A stretch of DNA of 64,000 bases from Paragyromitra xinjiangensis (lineage: Eukaryota > Ascomycota > Pezizomycetes > Pezizales > Discinaceae), in contig JBCAMK010000022.1 of assembly GCA_038503065.1 (NCBI GenBank), positions 930,001-994,000 on the forward strand. Reading direction: 5' to 3'. Shown here one piece after another: positions 32,952 through 47,500 of this stretch. A program made the translations under genes and the position numbers. The notes beneath the pieces were generated by a model, which had not been told where the DNA came from, did not search any database, and worked only from the letters and a program-made list of their open reading frames with translations. How positions within the stretch are numbered: position 1 is the first letter of the stretch; each line of letters opens with the position of its first letter.

Positions 32952-35900
32952 TTTCACTATTTAAAGTTCAACTTTAAAAATGATACACCAAGACCTAAGT
33001 AACTAAAATATCAAGAAATTAGGGTATCTTCGGAGGTTGGGAAGTTGTACGAACACTAACAAACCCATATGCTGATCCCTGACGACTTGAATATTAATAG
33101 CTTTAACGCTGAAGATATCCAAAATTTTAAGCCTATCTAACGGTCTAGCCCTTTGTTTCATCCACCAGGAATAGCAATTCGTTCCCTATCTAAACATTTG
33201 TAAAGAAGCCGCTTCCCCAGGTTACTATTTTCAACTCAAGCCACAAATTTTCCAAAGTGCTAAAGAACAAAACTGGTAACATATACTCAAACAGTATTGC
33301 TGAAAGGTTAGGTGCGGGGTAAGGCTATGCACATATCATGCAGGTTCCCGTTTAATGTCATCTATGCACGCAAATCATCAAGACGAGTAATAACCAATGA
33401 TGCCATGGTGAAGTTTCGTGCTTCTGACAGTAGAATTAGTTTATTTGACACGGACCTTCCAGCTAGAAGAAGGGACCAATCAATTAGTGACGACAAGACC
33501 AAAACGCAGTAATTTACTTGTGCATGCAGAAAGTCTACCATATAACGGGTCGCACGGCCTGAAACAGAAATCAAAGCGTGCTCAGTAATCAAGCGACCAG
33601 GAGCTAGGTAGAAGTACCTACAGGTCATGAGGAGCCATAATTTGGGCAAAATCTTCCTTACCTGACATTATAGGTTCAGCGTTAATGGCGGCCAAGTTTC
33701 CAAGATTTCACAAACAGCAAATCCCTCCAAATAGCTAGCTCGAAGTAACTACAAAGGATGGAATGTCCAATCCAGCTGACCACAATATGTTTACTCTACC
33801 TGCTAGTGCTTGAGCGAGGAAGATCATATGAGCATGCTGACCGATGATCCACTAACCAAGTACCAAAGACATCAAATCCCCCAATTGTAAGCCGTGCCTC
33901 CAAACCGCGGCCGTTGTTAAATATTTGACTCGCCCAATAAAGGCTCCAGTAGCCTGGAAACACCTGAAAGCACTCACTGAAGACACGTGATCACCCACGT
34001 GTACCCCGCGTTTCAATATCCATTTCCTAACAGAGAGATATCGAATTTCAAGAATTCTGAGTGGCTGGTCGGCTGGGATATGTATGATCGACATGGAAAT
34101 TGGCGAACCAGCGGCCTTAGTGGCAGATAATGCAATGTCCCTTCTGAAACGATTCGTAACCGGCATCCCACGGGGTTTCGTATATCCGGGCCACTGGGCG
34201 TGTGGGCTTGACGTCCCTGCAGCGGAAAAGCCATGTAAAAATTGCTTTTTATATCCCGCCATATGGTTGGACGCGTTTGAGTGGCCTGTTGCATCGTGGT
34301 GATGGTTGTTCTGCAGCTCCAGCAGAGAGGAAACCGAGCTCGGCCATCAAGATTTTGAGTAATTGAGTCATAACGAAGATTTAAGAGCGTAATGTGCTTC
34401 AATGGAATAGATGACTTTGCATTATCTCTTTGTTGAGCTCTTAGTTGACGTAAAATCGTTGGCATGTACTCGATGAGCAGCTCGCCCTATCCAACGTGGT
34501 CTGGCATAACAGATGCTGGTAGGATTTCGAATTGCAACTTAGGATACAAATATCGAATTGGACTTCCAGGCTTTGCGCAATTTCCCATGGGCTATTCGTC
34601 GTGGCCGCCGGCGATCAGCCGCGTACAGCAGGATTGCGATGTTAAACGCGATACAGCGGCGGCAGCTTCTTGATTCGATCAATATTGGGATGCCGTCATA
34701 ACTGCCGTCATCAGGCGTACACCAGGCCATCTGGTCTGCCGATATTATAGTACATAAGTCCTTATCCGGATCATCTTTCACTATGGAGAATTTCTCCATC
34801 AGCCTCTATCCCAGGGGAACTTGTAATTGTCTCCTCGTCCATGTGTGATGTATGTCTAAAGTACCCCCACAACGGCTTCGTTATCAACACCATCTGTCTC
34901 ATAATCGCATATGTCGGTTATATCCGATTTTTTTATGATGATTAAAATCCTGAGAATGTTGGAATTTTTTTTTTTTTGTTAGGCGGGCGTAGCGATACAA
35001 TAAAATTGTGGACAAAAACAAAATAAAGACCAACTATACCAAATATCGTTTCTCACGTTAAATCGTGATGCAGACTTCTTGCATGACTCCTTGCTCCTAA
35101 CCTCGTGAAATCTTTACAGTGTACAAAGTACCCTGCAAGCCCAGCTCCGTTGTGAAGGGCGAAACAGCATGTACAACGTGGAATGCAGGTAGGGTCTTAT
35201 TGCGCTTAGGAAGGAAAGAAAGAAAAGGCACAACGAGAGTGATAGTATGAAGGGAGAAAGAAGGTAGAATTGATTATACAAGATTCCGCTTGGGCAAGCA
35301 ATACAACGTTTACTCGTTGGGAAGGGCAGGGGGGGTAAAAATAAACTTTGAGGAAAACTTTGGGACTCGATCGTACTATAGATTGTTGATTGTTGATTAT
35401 TACATATACCTTTACAACCAGGCCCAAGAGAGGTGTCACCAACATTAGCAATTGATCAGGAGTCGAGTGATAGATGGCACATTCATACTCTCACTCACTC
35501 ACTCTCTTAGGAGAACTCGACGGATTGAGAATCGCGCCAAGGAACGCGGTGAGGTGGACCAAAATTCCTACCGTCTTCGGGCCATAGCCCGTGAAATAAT
35601 AAAGCGTTCAGTATAAGACGCATCAACCTATGTATGTACATAGTTCGGCTGTGTATCAGCGTTCTGGAGAAAGCCGATTCCGTGCATACAGTGTGCTGTT
35701 GTGCCGCCAATAGTGGGCACGAAGCAAGCAAGTCGCGGGAAGGACATCGTTGGATGTTGCCGCGATGCGACGGGTGTACGTATGGCTAGGGGTACGATAC
35801 ATACATAAACGATACATATATACATATATGTACAGAGAGTGGCTACTGCAGAGCCGGTTGGGCTGGACCTGGGGGAGGGGGGTGTTTGTCCATCGAGTGA

Positions 35901-36143
35901 CTCCGGTGGGGCAGCTGTTAGTTGTCGGCTTAGGGACGAGTCTGGCATCCATGCCTCGCGTTTTTCGCGATTTGCTAATGTCCGAAAGAATCAAAGGGAT
36001 TTCTATGGACAGACAGAGTCCGTCCATGGATGGCATCCTCCGCGTCTTTATTCTTCTTTGATCAATCACTACGATCTTCCCTCGCCAGCTATATCGGTGG
36101 CCTCTTCCTGTTAGAGCCCCCCTCCCCACTTTTTAGGTTTGGC

Positions 36144-36153
36144 TTTATATAAA
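36144..36153 (+). promoter_or_regulatory. Putative TATA box of the FKBP gene
   Basis: TTTATATAAA lies 167 bp upstream of the FKBP start codon and is followed by a CT-rich and CA-rich leader. The spacing is plausible for a fungal promoter; the function is inferred from sequence alone. Confidence 0.4.
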
Positions 36154-36319
36154 CCGCTCTTCCCCCCGCTGTTTTTCACCACACATTGTCCGAATAAAAA
36201 CATCTATCATCACCATCTCAGCTTCCTATCTCGCAAACCTGTACCGCTCAATTCCATTCAAGTTCAACTCCCTCCTCCCTAGCTTCCGTCAAAAAGCTTT
36301 TCACTCAGCAGCAGCAGTA

Positions 36320-37167
36320 ATGGGTGTCGAAAAGAAAATTATAAAAGCAGGCAATGGCGTCGACTTCCCCAAGCCTAATGACGAAGTTACGATGCACTAC
36401 GCTGGCACCCTCACAAATGGCACACTGTATAAAGCCCTGCTTCCATCAAATTGCTTACTTCTTAAAGCTATATTCACTGACTACTGCTATACATTAAGGT
36501 TCGATTCTTCTGTTGAACGCAACAGGCCTTTCATTACCAAGATCGGTGCTGGAAAGGTTATTAAAGGTGAGTCTCCCTATCGTCTACATCAAGCAGAAAT
36601 TCCACGCCCACCAAATTGCAACCTCTTTACGTTACCGCCTTCTCTCTTCAAACTTGAAGAAGCTAGGACCCAATTGAACTGGTTCTGACATTTCGATAGG
36701 TTGGGATGAAGGTGTCCCCACGATGTCGTTGGGAGAGAAGGCGACACTTACGATTACTGGGTAAATCATTCTCTATTCGCATTTTTTTCGCCCGAGCTTT
36801 TTTATCCCGTTGAACGGCCTTTTTTTTTCTTGATAGGAAACGATTTGACTAACCACAAATATAACTACTTGCATGGGAATTAGCGACTATGCTTATGGCG
36901 AACGGTATGTACCCTAAATTGCGTTTTTCGCGACATCAATCCCAGCAGTTCACTTACAGGGGCTATCCTTACGTCACAGTGGCTTCCCCAACTTGATCCC
37001 ACCAAATGCGACTTTGATTTTGTGAGTTTTAGTCCCTCGATTTCCATGTGCATCAGCGGCCGGTGTGACAACCGTTTTATTTCTTGTGTACTGACCTCGG
37101 TGAATCGGAATCCAGCGAAGTCGAACTTTTGGCGATCAATGGTAAAAAGACCCCGGGGTTTACTTGA
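36320..37167 (+). CDS. FPR1: FKBP12-type peptidyl-prolyl cis-trans isomerase
   Basis: Six short exons, 36320-36426, 36499-36566, 36700-36760, 36884-36904, 36980-37021 and 37116 onward, splice to a standard FKBP fold of about 108-116 residues. It starts MGVEKKIIKAGNGVDFPKP and continues VTMHYAGTLTNGTLFDSS, ERNRPF, KVIKGWDEGVPTMSLGEKA, DYAYGERGFPNLIPPNATLIF and EVELLAING. The FK506/rapamycin pocket residues (Y in HYAGTL, FDSS, VIKGW, AYG, IPPNATLIF) are intact. FKBP12 accelerates prolyl isomerisation and, with FK506 or rapamycin, inhibits calcineurin or TOR. Exon 4 is only 21 nt. The end is ambiguous. Reading on from ING gives KKTPGFT and a stop at 37167. Alternatively, a donor GTAAAA at 37142 could join to 37455 onward and add a Lys-rich tail. 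The first option is closer to the family's usual length. Confidence 0.92.
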
Positions 37168-40100
37168 TGGAGCCCCGACTTTTCCAGAAAACCGGTGCAA
37201 TCCCAATTACTTTCTCCAAAAGCGTTATCAAATCAAATTCCGGGCATGAGGGTTAAAAGGTTGGGGAAATTGGTGTTTGTTTCGGTTCGAAAATTGTTTT
37301 TTTCCAGTACTGTTTCTAGTGCAGGCTATCTGATGGCCTGTCCTTATATTTGTTGGGAGCCATTGCAGCGGTTAGATGTTAGGGTTGATTGGGAGTGCGG
37401 GTGCAATCATGGGGAATGAAGAAAATTATACTGCAATTTTGTTTCATCTCAGTCCAACAGAACAACGCCGCATATGATAATCCAATAGTTGAAGTGAAGA
37501 AACAAGCGGCAAATGCTATTGAGGCTCAGCGTATGGATTCGAAGCGAAGTAAAAAGAAAAATGCCAATGTTTTGTGCGCTGTAGATCAGATTTGGATCTG
37601 TGTTCTTTGCCTTGACGATCACATTTCCATTACTCGCATATAAAACCAGCTAGCCCAATCGGATTCTGCTGGCTTCTTGTTTGGGGTAGAAGGCCAACGG
37701 CTTCGTTGTCGTTTCTGCAGCCTCTGAGCCGTTTTCATACGCAGGAGTCTTGGATTTCCTCGGCTATGAATTCGGACTTCTCCATACCAATATAGTGTGG
37801 TTAGTCTTGCAAACGGGTCTGCTCTGTATCCATGGTACATATCCGTACGTATGTAAGTAATGATGTATGATACGATAAATATACATGGGCAAAAAGCGAT
37901 TTCCCCCAACCGAATCCATGATAAACGTCCAGCATCAGCCGAAAGAAAATTAGGCCACATCTATTGCGCAAGGCGATCCTTGAAATCAGTTTTATCCTGA
38001 AGCAGCAGAGGACAACACGCATTCAACAGTCAGCAAATCACGGGTGCCCCGCCAGCCCACCCACGCAACGTAACGTAACCTAGCCCGCCTTCTCTTGGGT
38101 TCTGGAACCACGTTATTGGTATTGTCAAGCCACCCGATTGTGCAAGATCGGTCCGGGGGTTTATCAACAAGAAAAGAGAACATGGAAATACTCCTCGAAA
38201 TAGGAATGTCAAAGGCATTTCCGCTAGATTAGGTTCGTTGGCAAGAGTGCAGCTCACTTCTTCATGGAAAAACTGGACTAACCAAGCCTGTCTTTGACAG
38301 GTGATGATCATGATTGATGCACGTACCGCGTTCATATGCCACATACTCCGTAACAAAGGGCAGTTTCGTTTATTGGTCAATATATTGGAGACAGTGCACT
38401 TAGTCAGCCAAAAATGAAACATACCAATGGATGCCATCGGAGTGAAAGGGGGGATGGAATTGGGATGGGGGAATTTCGTGACACCACATGCAATTCATTA
38501 GTTGGAACTCCCGGATTGAAGGAAATCAAACGCGGCTTGGACTGGCTGGCTGTCACCATGTCCGGCCCGGGAAAGATTGCCCGGGCACCGCGGGGATCGG
38601 GACATAACAAGGCCCTAGGAACACGAGTGACAAGAAAAAGAAAAAACACCTACGAAAGAACTGAGGAGAAAAAGAGAGCACATAATCCCCCATCAGACAT
38701 GGTCAAGACCCACATACATGAGGAGCAATTGCCATACCACACATACAAGTTTCTATTCCGCCTATCCTAAAGCCATTGCTTCCAAGCAGAAACCTTCTCC
38801 TTGCATAAACTCCTGAAAATCACGGAGCAATGCTACCTATAAGGAGGTTGATGTGGCAGTTATAAAAGTTCGCCCAGATATTTAAGATGTGGTGAAGGAA
38901 GGAAGGAAGGAAGGAATCGGAATACTTTCTGGGTACTAGGGCCACCTAGACCTGCAAAAGGGATTATTTTCCCCCCGAAATTTAATAGGAATGTTAGTTT
39001 GAGACATCCGAAGTTGAGATGTGATGACTGACAGCAACCGATCGAAGCGAAGTTGGCGAACGGGCGTCCTCCGCGGTTCTCCCCTAAACAACCCACCGTA
39101 CAGTTGCCTTGCATGGTTAGTTGACGGTTTCCACATTTCACGCACACTTGTTTGCGCTTCCTGCGTTACGATACACACCTACATCGCAGAACATCTACTT
39201 TTAGGCGTTACAATAATTTTATATCACAAAGGGTGCTGTAGTTGTTTGCGGTCTTAGTCACCTTTAACAAATATTTGACGCCACTGGCAGAAAATTTTCA
39301 GAAAATCTCAAACACACTTTCGGAGACGGACCATCTCCACCGCAAACGTGGAATACCGCAAAAAATGCTTCCAGTAAGTTAGAAAATGATATAGCAACTT
39401 CTGAAGCCAAACAGGCCTTCGATTGGTTGTGAGATAATCTGGCAAAGTCATCCTCATCATTCTTACCTCAATCCAACTCGATCACTGGAAGATATCTCTC
39501 CATCAAGTACATGACAACCTCATAAACTTAAGGTTCTTATTGCTTGCGAGTTTAAATTGGATGCACTGCAGGCACTTTCCAGCTACCTTGAGCGGAGATA
39601 ACCTTCGAACTTCTGGGTTAAATATAGTCACAAAAAACAAGATACTATGCGACGAAAGCAGGGCTGGTATTTTTTTCATCCCATCATCGAGTTACACACG
39701 CTGACAAGTTTCATGGGAAGGTTTTACAATGGCGCAACTGTACGACTATACAACCGCGCAACAATTCTATCCTACAGAGAGTAATCAATCGATCGACTCC
39801 ATCTTCTCCTCCCCATCAATCATTTTGGAAAGAATTACCTCGATTGTTGATCAGAGATATGAAATCATCACAGTTGCAACTGCCGTGCCGTACCCAAGCA
39901 GGAACTCACAGCTCAGACCAGAGTTGGCGCATGTCCAGTTGCGCGTTATGCAAAAGCAACATAATGATACATAGAATTTACCCAGTACCACCAAATCTCT
40001 GCTCTGCCGGAGAAAACCCCAAAAACGCCCTAAGATCGCATTGGACTGAGTTGAGCTTTTTCCCGCCATTGGTATGTACTCAGACGCAATACAAAAGGTA

Positions 40101-43100
40101 CAAACCTTCCGATTACATACTCATATGTGCAAGGTACAAGCTATGCAGCCGCAGGGTTGTTACCGCTCCGTTGCGTCTTGTGCTTCGTTTGGACTTTACA
40201 CCATGAACCGCAAAGGTACATTAGGCGACAACCGCAATGTGCATAGGCTGTGTGTTATTCATTCCTATGCAAAAAAGTTTGTGGCTCCTCAATGTTGAAG
40301 TCATGGCCTAGACGACATATAGATGCCATACCGGAGGACATCCTAGAATCCCCTGGCTTTAAACCACGTTTTACGGCCCATTATCGTGGTCTAGATCTTT
40401 ATGAAGTGGTACAGTGAGTCTAGTTCTCTCCCGAGAGTATAACGGGGGCCCGGCTCCGAGGGACCTATCAAAACTCCCATCATGAACTCTATATCACATG
40501 ACTTCCTCTCTTGTCTCGGGCTTTACTGCCGAAAGATTGTCGATCTACTTCCTGAGTATAGTCAACACGCCCTCCCGTTACTTCTCGAAAGTTCTGGTAG
40601 AGGATCTTTGCCTAGGACACGGACCACGGGTTGTTAAAGTGAGCACCTAAACTCCCGTTGGCAAGGTCAACCAAACCAGGTTGAACCCGGCTGATCGATA
40701 TCCAAACTATCCAGACCGGAAATTAAACATATATCCCCTTTTAGGTCATTTATTTCCCACCCCGAAACAAATTAGGGGTCGGAGGTTGGGGGCTGTGTGC
40801 TGGTCCCTCCTTTGACTGGTTCAGCCTTACGAAATAGGGCTTATTGCCTCTGATATAGGGTAAAGTTACTATTCTAGGGATTTATACCAGTATTGACGTA
40901 TTATCGTAGGTGTTTTATAGCTAGCCGTCGATCTAATGTGTTAAGCATGACCTATGCACTCACTGCAAACACCTCAGGTCTTCGGGAAAGGGGTAAGCAA
41001 ACTTATCACAGATATCATTTTATCTTGGGATGGGCTGAAATGCCGCAACCGAGTAGCAAGGGAGCCTGTAAACTTATGATATGGATCCCCTTGCCTTCCT
41101 TTAATTGTCCGGGTGACATCGTATGATTCTAAATATTTTCGCTTGCTCATAATCATATAAGGTAAGGATACCTAGTCCAGCTTCGCTACCAACAACCTTG
41201 GGGGAAGAGCTATTTGATAGTAATCTGTCATCTCAAGGGCTCTGTTCTCTCTTTTTCTCCTCTTCCCGGGGAAGTCATCGATCGCGCCTGAAGTTGGTGG
41301 GACCGGCGGCCAAATTGGGCGTTTCTGCAAGCTCAGTCCATATTCTGCGCTAAAGGCAACTTTTACTTGAGGCAAGATTAAGTAATGTCCGATCTTTGCC
41401 TGATTTGTATGACGCTACAACGAAGCAGGTGACAATAGTTGGTCTTGCCCTTGGAACAGAAGACTAGGACAACAAACACTAGTTAAATAGACCTCATGAA
41501 AAATATCTCTATTTACCTACCTCGTGGGCCTCGGAACCGGCTTTGTCGGAGGATTTTCTCCCTATTAGACTTGGTCGGGAAACCCTTTTGCCAGTCTGAA
41601 GATTGTTCAAAATACTATCCGAGCATTTCTATCCAACCACATTGAGCCTATTTCGCCCAGTTTTCTACTTTTGAGACTACATATACTCCCAAGGCCCTAT
41701 TTGTGAGTTTACCTATGATATTAAAATAGCCACTTTCCAAGTTTTTCTCGGACACGCTCGCCCCACGCTCACCCTGTATTCATATCCATGTTTGCAGAAG
41801 GGTATGCGAAATTAAAACGAAGATGGCTGGAGGTACGAATCGAAGAACCGATCATAGCAGTTGATATTAGAACGAAGATTTTCCGTATCTTGCTGATTTC
41901 TGCAACTACCTTGTACGGGCTCTGACCCCGAAGTTGCTTTAGTGAGGTCAGCTCGCTAAGGGTTCGTTCGTTGTCGGGTGCTGGCGGTTGATGTTATAGG
42001 CTAGAAGGTCTAGAAGTGAAGTTGAATATCAGTCAATGATTCTCTTTTCCTAGGTCCGAGCGACACTCGCTGCAGCTCGGTGATAATAGCCTGACGTTAG
42101 CATTTACGATCTTTCGATAAGCCCAAGCTTGATATGATCATGACATCACCACCACATCTTTCCTACAGAGAGCTGCGCACGTGTGTACGTACAGAGCTCA
42201 ATCTTCGTTATTTTCTTACTGCTCACAATAAGGTAGACATTATTTATTGCGACGAAGAGCATATCAAACCCGGACTGATAGTAATTTGGTCTTAGAAGCA
42301 CAATTTAGCGTGTTGACTAGTTAAAACCTGGGAATGCTAGATTCTCGTGTGCACATACCGGAATTTGTGAATGCGGCGACATCGCATACTAATTGGGTGA
42401 GGGGATGCTTATGTGCTTATCAGTAGCAAAATCACTATCATCAGTGACGTATACGATCCCGGCAGCAGACACACTATATATGAGCATGATCACGTCAGTT
42501 CACGCCTGGCTGGTGGATTGAGGGGTGCAGTGGGTTAATTCTGCTGATCTTGCACCTGCGTCAACATATTCAGGTAAGAATATAGGCCGTATCCCTCGCC
42601 GTATTCCTGCGGCATGAACTAGATAGTTATCATACCGCAGGCTATCGTGTGTTCCTACAACCCCGCAAACATGAGCTCTCATGGACCAAACATACTCGTC
42701 AATGTTTCCCTCCTAATCAAATAATAATTGGGGTTTACTCGATGGTCATAAATATAGTGCGAAACTCTCACTTAAGGGACTGTTGGGACGGCCATATATC
42801 CGTTTCGACCACCTTAGGCACTGACGGGAATTCAACCACTAATGACCCGCCATCTATCGCCCAATCACTACCATGTTCCTCTGCATACAGGGTTAGGGTT
42901 ATACACTAATACCATGTGACTCCCTATACACTCACCCTCTAAGTAACCCCTTTCAATCCACCCTTTGATCCTATCGCTTCTAATGAGGTTATCTAGTGAA
43001 GCCGGATGTCTCTCCGAGGTGAAGCCGGAAAAAACATCCAAGGAAGAACTAGAGAAAACGACCAGAAGGGGCAGTAAGTACTATTAGTCTAACAGCAAGG

Positions 43101-44573
43101 GCAACGGAAGTCCGGTAAACCCACGGAAAGTCCCTTAAATGGTTAGGCTAGTCTGCTGTTTACCGGGTAGAACCAACCTTAACAGTGGATTAAGTTTCCC
43201 AGAACCCTCCCTAGAAAAAAAAGAAAAGAAAAGAATCCTTCTCGCCCAGAGACATATGCCTCCAGATTACTATCTCCCGGAAGTATGGCATTTCTTAAGA
43301 TGTCTACCAGCTAGTCCTATCAAAGTCTAAAATGAAGACATATCTGGGCTGATATTCTTTCGGAGGCGGGGACGCAAGACCTATTTCGGTCACCGGAAAG
43401 CACTCGGATGTACTCCGGAAGAGAGTCCTCTTTAGGATACGTACGAACATGAACACAATTCCCTATAAAAATTAGTTGAGATAAAAACTATTACGAATCG
43501 CTGTTTATTTCAACTTTACTAACTACACTGATTATTTATCACCTCCTCTAATCAAGTCTGCTCCAATAGGAAGACTCGTGCACTCCTCTAATCCCCCCCT
43601 CTGCCCTTGTAAGGGGTGAGAAAAAAGGACCACATGATCACGGGCATGAAAAAAAAAGGAAAAACGTGCGATTCTTGCTAACGCAAGGTTTATACATACA
43701 AAGATTCCGATTCCGGCGGAGAGAAAGAGACCAGCCCAACAGAATATAAAGACAAACACTACCGTTTCAACCCCCTCTCTCCACCTCGACTCACTCCATA
43801 AACGCTGCTATCTACAGCTACCATTACAAGGCCCAGAAGAAAAAAACAGAAAAATGGTTTGACACAGATACAAGTAAGGAAAAAATGACTGTAGAAGTCA
43901 AACGGTTGTAGGGTATAATAACAAAGTAAACGATGCAAAACAAAGGAAAAAGCCATACCTGTCTTGAAAAAATATGTCCCTCACAATTCATCCCTTCATT
44001 CCTCACCTGACATTCTTTTAGAAAGTACAAAAAAGCAAAAAAAAAAACAATACAAAGAAAAAAAGAAAAAAAGACCAATAACGCTCATAGGCTCTCCTTA
44101 ATAATCGCTACAAATCAAAACATAATGCCCCAAGCCAAGTTAACCCCCAAACCCAAATTAATTAGAAGCAGAAGAAGTAAAAGAGGAATACAAAATATTC
44201 CACGGATCAAGGATAGGTATAAAACAGATATCCAACGCCGTTCCAGAAGATAGAGAGCCTAAAGAACCAAACAAAGCAAAAAAAAGAAAAAACGATGTGC
44301 TAAATATGTAAAAACAAGAAGCGAAAAAAGACGAAAGCCGAAGTCAGGTGAGTGCATGTGTAACAAGTTGGAATAACTATAGATACATGTGATAGGTGAA
44401 CAACAAAATGGTGTAGATATTGGGTATATTATCTCTAAGAATGAAAAACCGGCCAATAATTTTCTGCGGAATGCCAATAAAACAGGATTACTTTTTGTTG
44501 TCTGATATGGTCCCTTTTTGATCCAGTGGCAAGATTTGATCATGAACATCCACATACCGGAGCCCGCGAACAA
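37168..44573. other. Gene-poor region, 7.4 kb
   Basis: No gene recognised on either strand. A possible alternative last exon of FKBP is at about 37455-37643. A GGAA microsatellite lies at 38894-38916. At 42890-42902 is GGGTTAGGGTTAT (two telomere-like units). The stretch 42990-43440 is richer in CCGG-containing short repeats (CCGGAAG, CCGGTAA). From 43600 to 44570 the plus strand is very A-rich; this is the 3' flank of MSB2. No transposon protein is visible. Confidence 0.45.
38894..38916. repeat. GGAA microsatellite
   Basis: A perfect run of GAAG/GGAA tetranucleotides of 23 bp within a gene-poor stretch. Confidence 0.85.
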
Positions 44574-47500
44574 TTAATTCCACCCTAAAGAATTCTCAGC
44601 CATCATAGGAGCAGAAATTTGCTGTGTCCTCGCACTGGCCCTTCCTCCACTTCCTCTTTTATCAAAAGGACTTCTCGCTCCGTGCATAACCGCAGCGCCA
44701 CCTCCCATGAGACCACTAGCCGGGTTGCTTCCAGGCGACACGCTTCGGTTGATAGAGTTTGACCGACCGTGCCTTCCCCTCCTCTGCCTATACCTCCGAG
44801 CAACCAAGAACATCGCGGCACCGTACACTGCGGCACCAGCAACAATTCCACCAGTCAAACCAATTGTCTTTCCAGACATAGTGCTCGATCCAGAAGGCAC
44901 AGCACCCATCGGAGCAGCATCACCATTGTCGGATGTAGTGTCGCTGGAGCTACCTCCATCCAACCAAGTTCCACCACTACCCCCAGTAGAACCGCCATCC
45001 CCACCCATATCGTCTGGGCTTGCAATTAGAGGAATCGACGAGTCGAGCAGATTCATCATTTCATACACTGGTTCTGAGGTACAACCGGTCGAGGGCGAAG
45101 TACAGCTAAATAGAGAAGATGCGGGTGCATGACGGTCTAATTCCAGAGTATCAACCATATCGCTTGGAATGAAACAGAAAGCTAGTGTAGTAATCCACCC
45201 TTTGTTCTTAGTGGTATCATATGGTTGAAGAGTGTGCATTACCACGTCACTAGTCGAAATATTAAGACCATTTGCGATTCCCATCGGAACATATTGCATA
45301 ACCTGCGCAACTGCAACCGGATGCTTCACGACAAAACCATAGTTTAATGGATACTGGAACCCAAGACGTATAAGAGTATAGTTGATCGGCTGAGAAGGAA
45401 TCCCTCCTGGAGGTGTGATAACTTTCGGAAGATTGGTAGGGATACCAGTTTCTGTTGCGGTTGTGGTGGTTGTTGAATCCCCAGTCACTGAGGCAACAGG
45501 TGTGGAACTGGTGGAAGTAACTGGAGCTAGTGAAAGACTTGAAGGGAACCATTGGATGGTTGTGCTAGTAGAGGTGGTGGAAGTAGAGAGGGTTGTGGCT
45601 GTGCTAGCTTTGGCCGATGAGGTCTCGTCCGGTAGCGCAGTTGTCTTCTCGGTCTTAGTCGTCGACTCCTTGGTGGTTGAAGACTCAGTATGGTTTCCAA
45701 CAGCCGGAGTAGAAGTCACTTCCTCGGCCTTGCTGGTTCTTGTGGAGGTGCCAGTATGGTGGGTGAAAGCGCCGGTATGAGAAGAGGTTCCAGTACGGGT
45801 ATGAGTTTCAGTGGGAATAGATGTGGTACTGTTAGCACTTGGTTCAGTTGACGGCAGCGTATGGATACTAGTGGGCAAAGAAGTTACTGTGGAGGAAGTA
45901 GTCGATTTGGTGCCCTCGGAGGTTCCATTCCCAGGGGTTGGGTCGAGGGTGGGGATGGAGATTGGGAGTGAGATAGTGCTGGAACCGGTAGTGATCGGTG
46001 AACTGGTGATGGTTGAGTTGACATCCGAAATAATTCCAGTAGGGAGGACGATGCCGGATGTGGAAGAGACCAAGGAAGAGATCAAAGAAGTTGGGTTCAG
46101 AGGAAGAGTTCCATTTGTCTCAACTGGAAGTGGGGTATCCGTCGTCAGGGTTGCAATGTTAGATAAGATGCTACTCAGAATTGGGACACTTGTAATATCT
46201 GTCGGGACAGTATTGTTGACTGGAATTGCTAGAGTTCCTGTGGGGACAAGAGTCGAGAATGTGAGGGAGGAAATGATATCGGTCAATGATGGTAACAACG
46301 ACTGCAAAGTTGAGGAAACTCCGGAGGCACCAATGATCGGCGTGGTTTCTATTCAAATTAGTAAAAGAATAGAAACAATAGGAGCCGCCAGATTTGTTTG
46401 GTACCATTTACGATATTAGCAATGTCAGTAATTGACGGAAGGATGCTTTGCAGAATTGTTGTTGGAAGCCCGCTAGCGGTCTCCGAGGAAGTTAACACAA
46501 TGGTTGGTACAATGCTTTCCAAGGGATCGGTGGTGCCTGCGGTAGAGTTGGCGATATCTGGTACAGGCAAGTAAGTGCTAACAACTCCTGAGGCCACGGA
46601 TGTAGCCGCAACCACACCAGAGCTCACAACAGAGCTGACGTCCGAAACAACAGAACCGATAACGGCAGAGGTGACGTCTGAAACAACAGAGCTAACATCT
46701 GAGATTGCTGACGTAGGTACCGCAATAGCAGCAGAGGTGATGTCAGAACCGACAGAGGTGACACCTGAAACCACAGCACTGGCAGCACTGGAGAGCACAG
46801 ACACAGGCCCCGAAATGATAGAGGTAACACCCGAAACAACTGATGTGATGTCCGAAACTACAGCGCTGGCAACACTCGAGAGTACAGATGTAGGTGCTGC
46901 GAGGACAGAAGTGGCGTCTGAGCCTATTGAACTAACATCTGAAGCCACAACGCCGATAACACTCGAGGCCGAAGTGACGCCTGAGGCAACAGAGCTGACA
47001 CCCGAAAGCACGGCACTAGCAGCATCAGAGAGCACAGACGTGGGTACTGCAGCGGCAGAAGTAACGCCCGAGACTATCGAACTAGCATCCGAAGCCACAG
47101 TAGAAGTGACACCTGAGACTACCGAACTGGCATCCGAAGCTACAGTAGAAGTGACGCCCGAGACTACTAAACTAGCATCCGAAGCCACAGCGCCAATCAC
47201 ACTCGATGCCGCAGGAGTGACACCTGAGGCAACAGAACTAACGCCCGAAACCACAGCACCAGCAGCACTTGAGAGCACGGATGTGGGTACTGCAACAACA
47301 GAGGTGACATCTGAGCCTACCGTAGAAGTGACGCTTGCGGCAACAGAGCTAACACCGGAACCTATAGAACTAACAGCTGAAACCACATCACTGGCAGCAC
47401 TCGAGAGCACAGATGTAGGCACTGCAGCGACAGAAGTGACACCTGAGACTATCGAACTAGCATCCGAAGCCACAGAGCTAGCAATAGAAACAACATTCGA

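Larger units (their letters stand above)
32379..36319. other. Gene-poor region between rhodanese and FKBP genes
   Basis: About 3.9 kb. The first 600 bases upstream of the rhodanese gene carry four TACATGTA palindromes and AACCCTAACCC (32649-32659). The minus-strand frames at 33852-34262 and 34013-34465 are the longest but show no recognisable motif. Poly-T (34966-34978) and AT dinucleotide runs (35806-35835) are present. The FKBP promoter lies at the right end. Confidence 0.45.

Noticed and set aside
33852..34465. Overlapping minus-strand frames of 136 and 150 codons
   Set aside because: They overlap in different frames, contain no motif, and sit in repeat-poor non-coding DNA.
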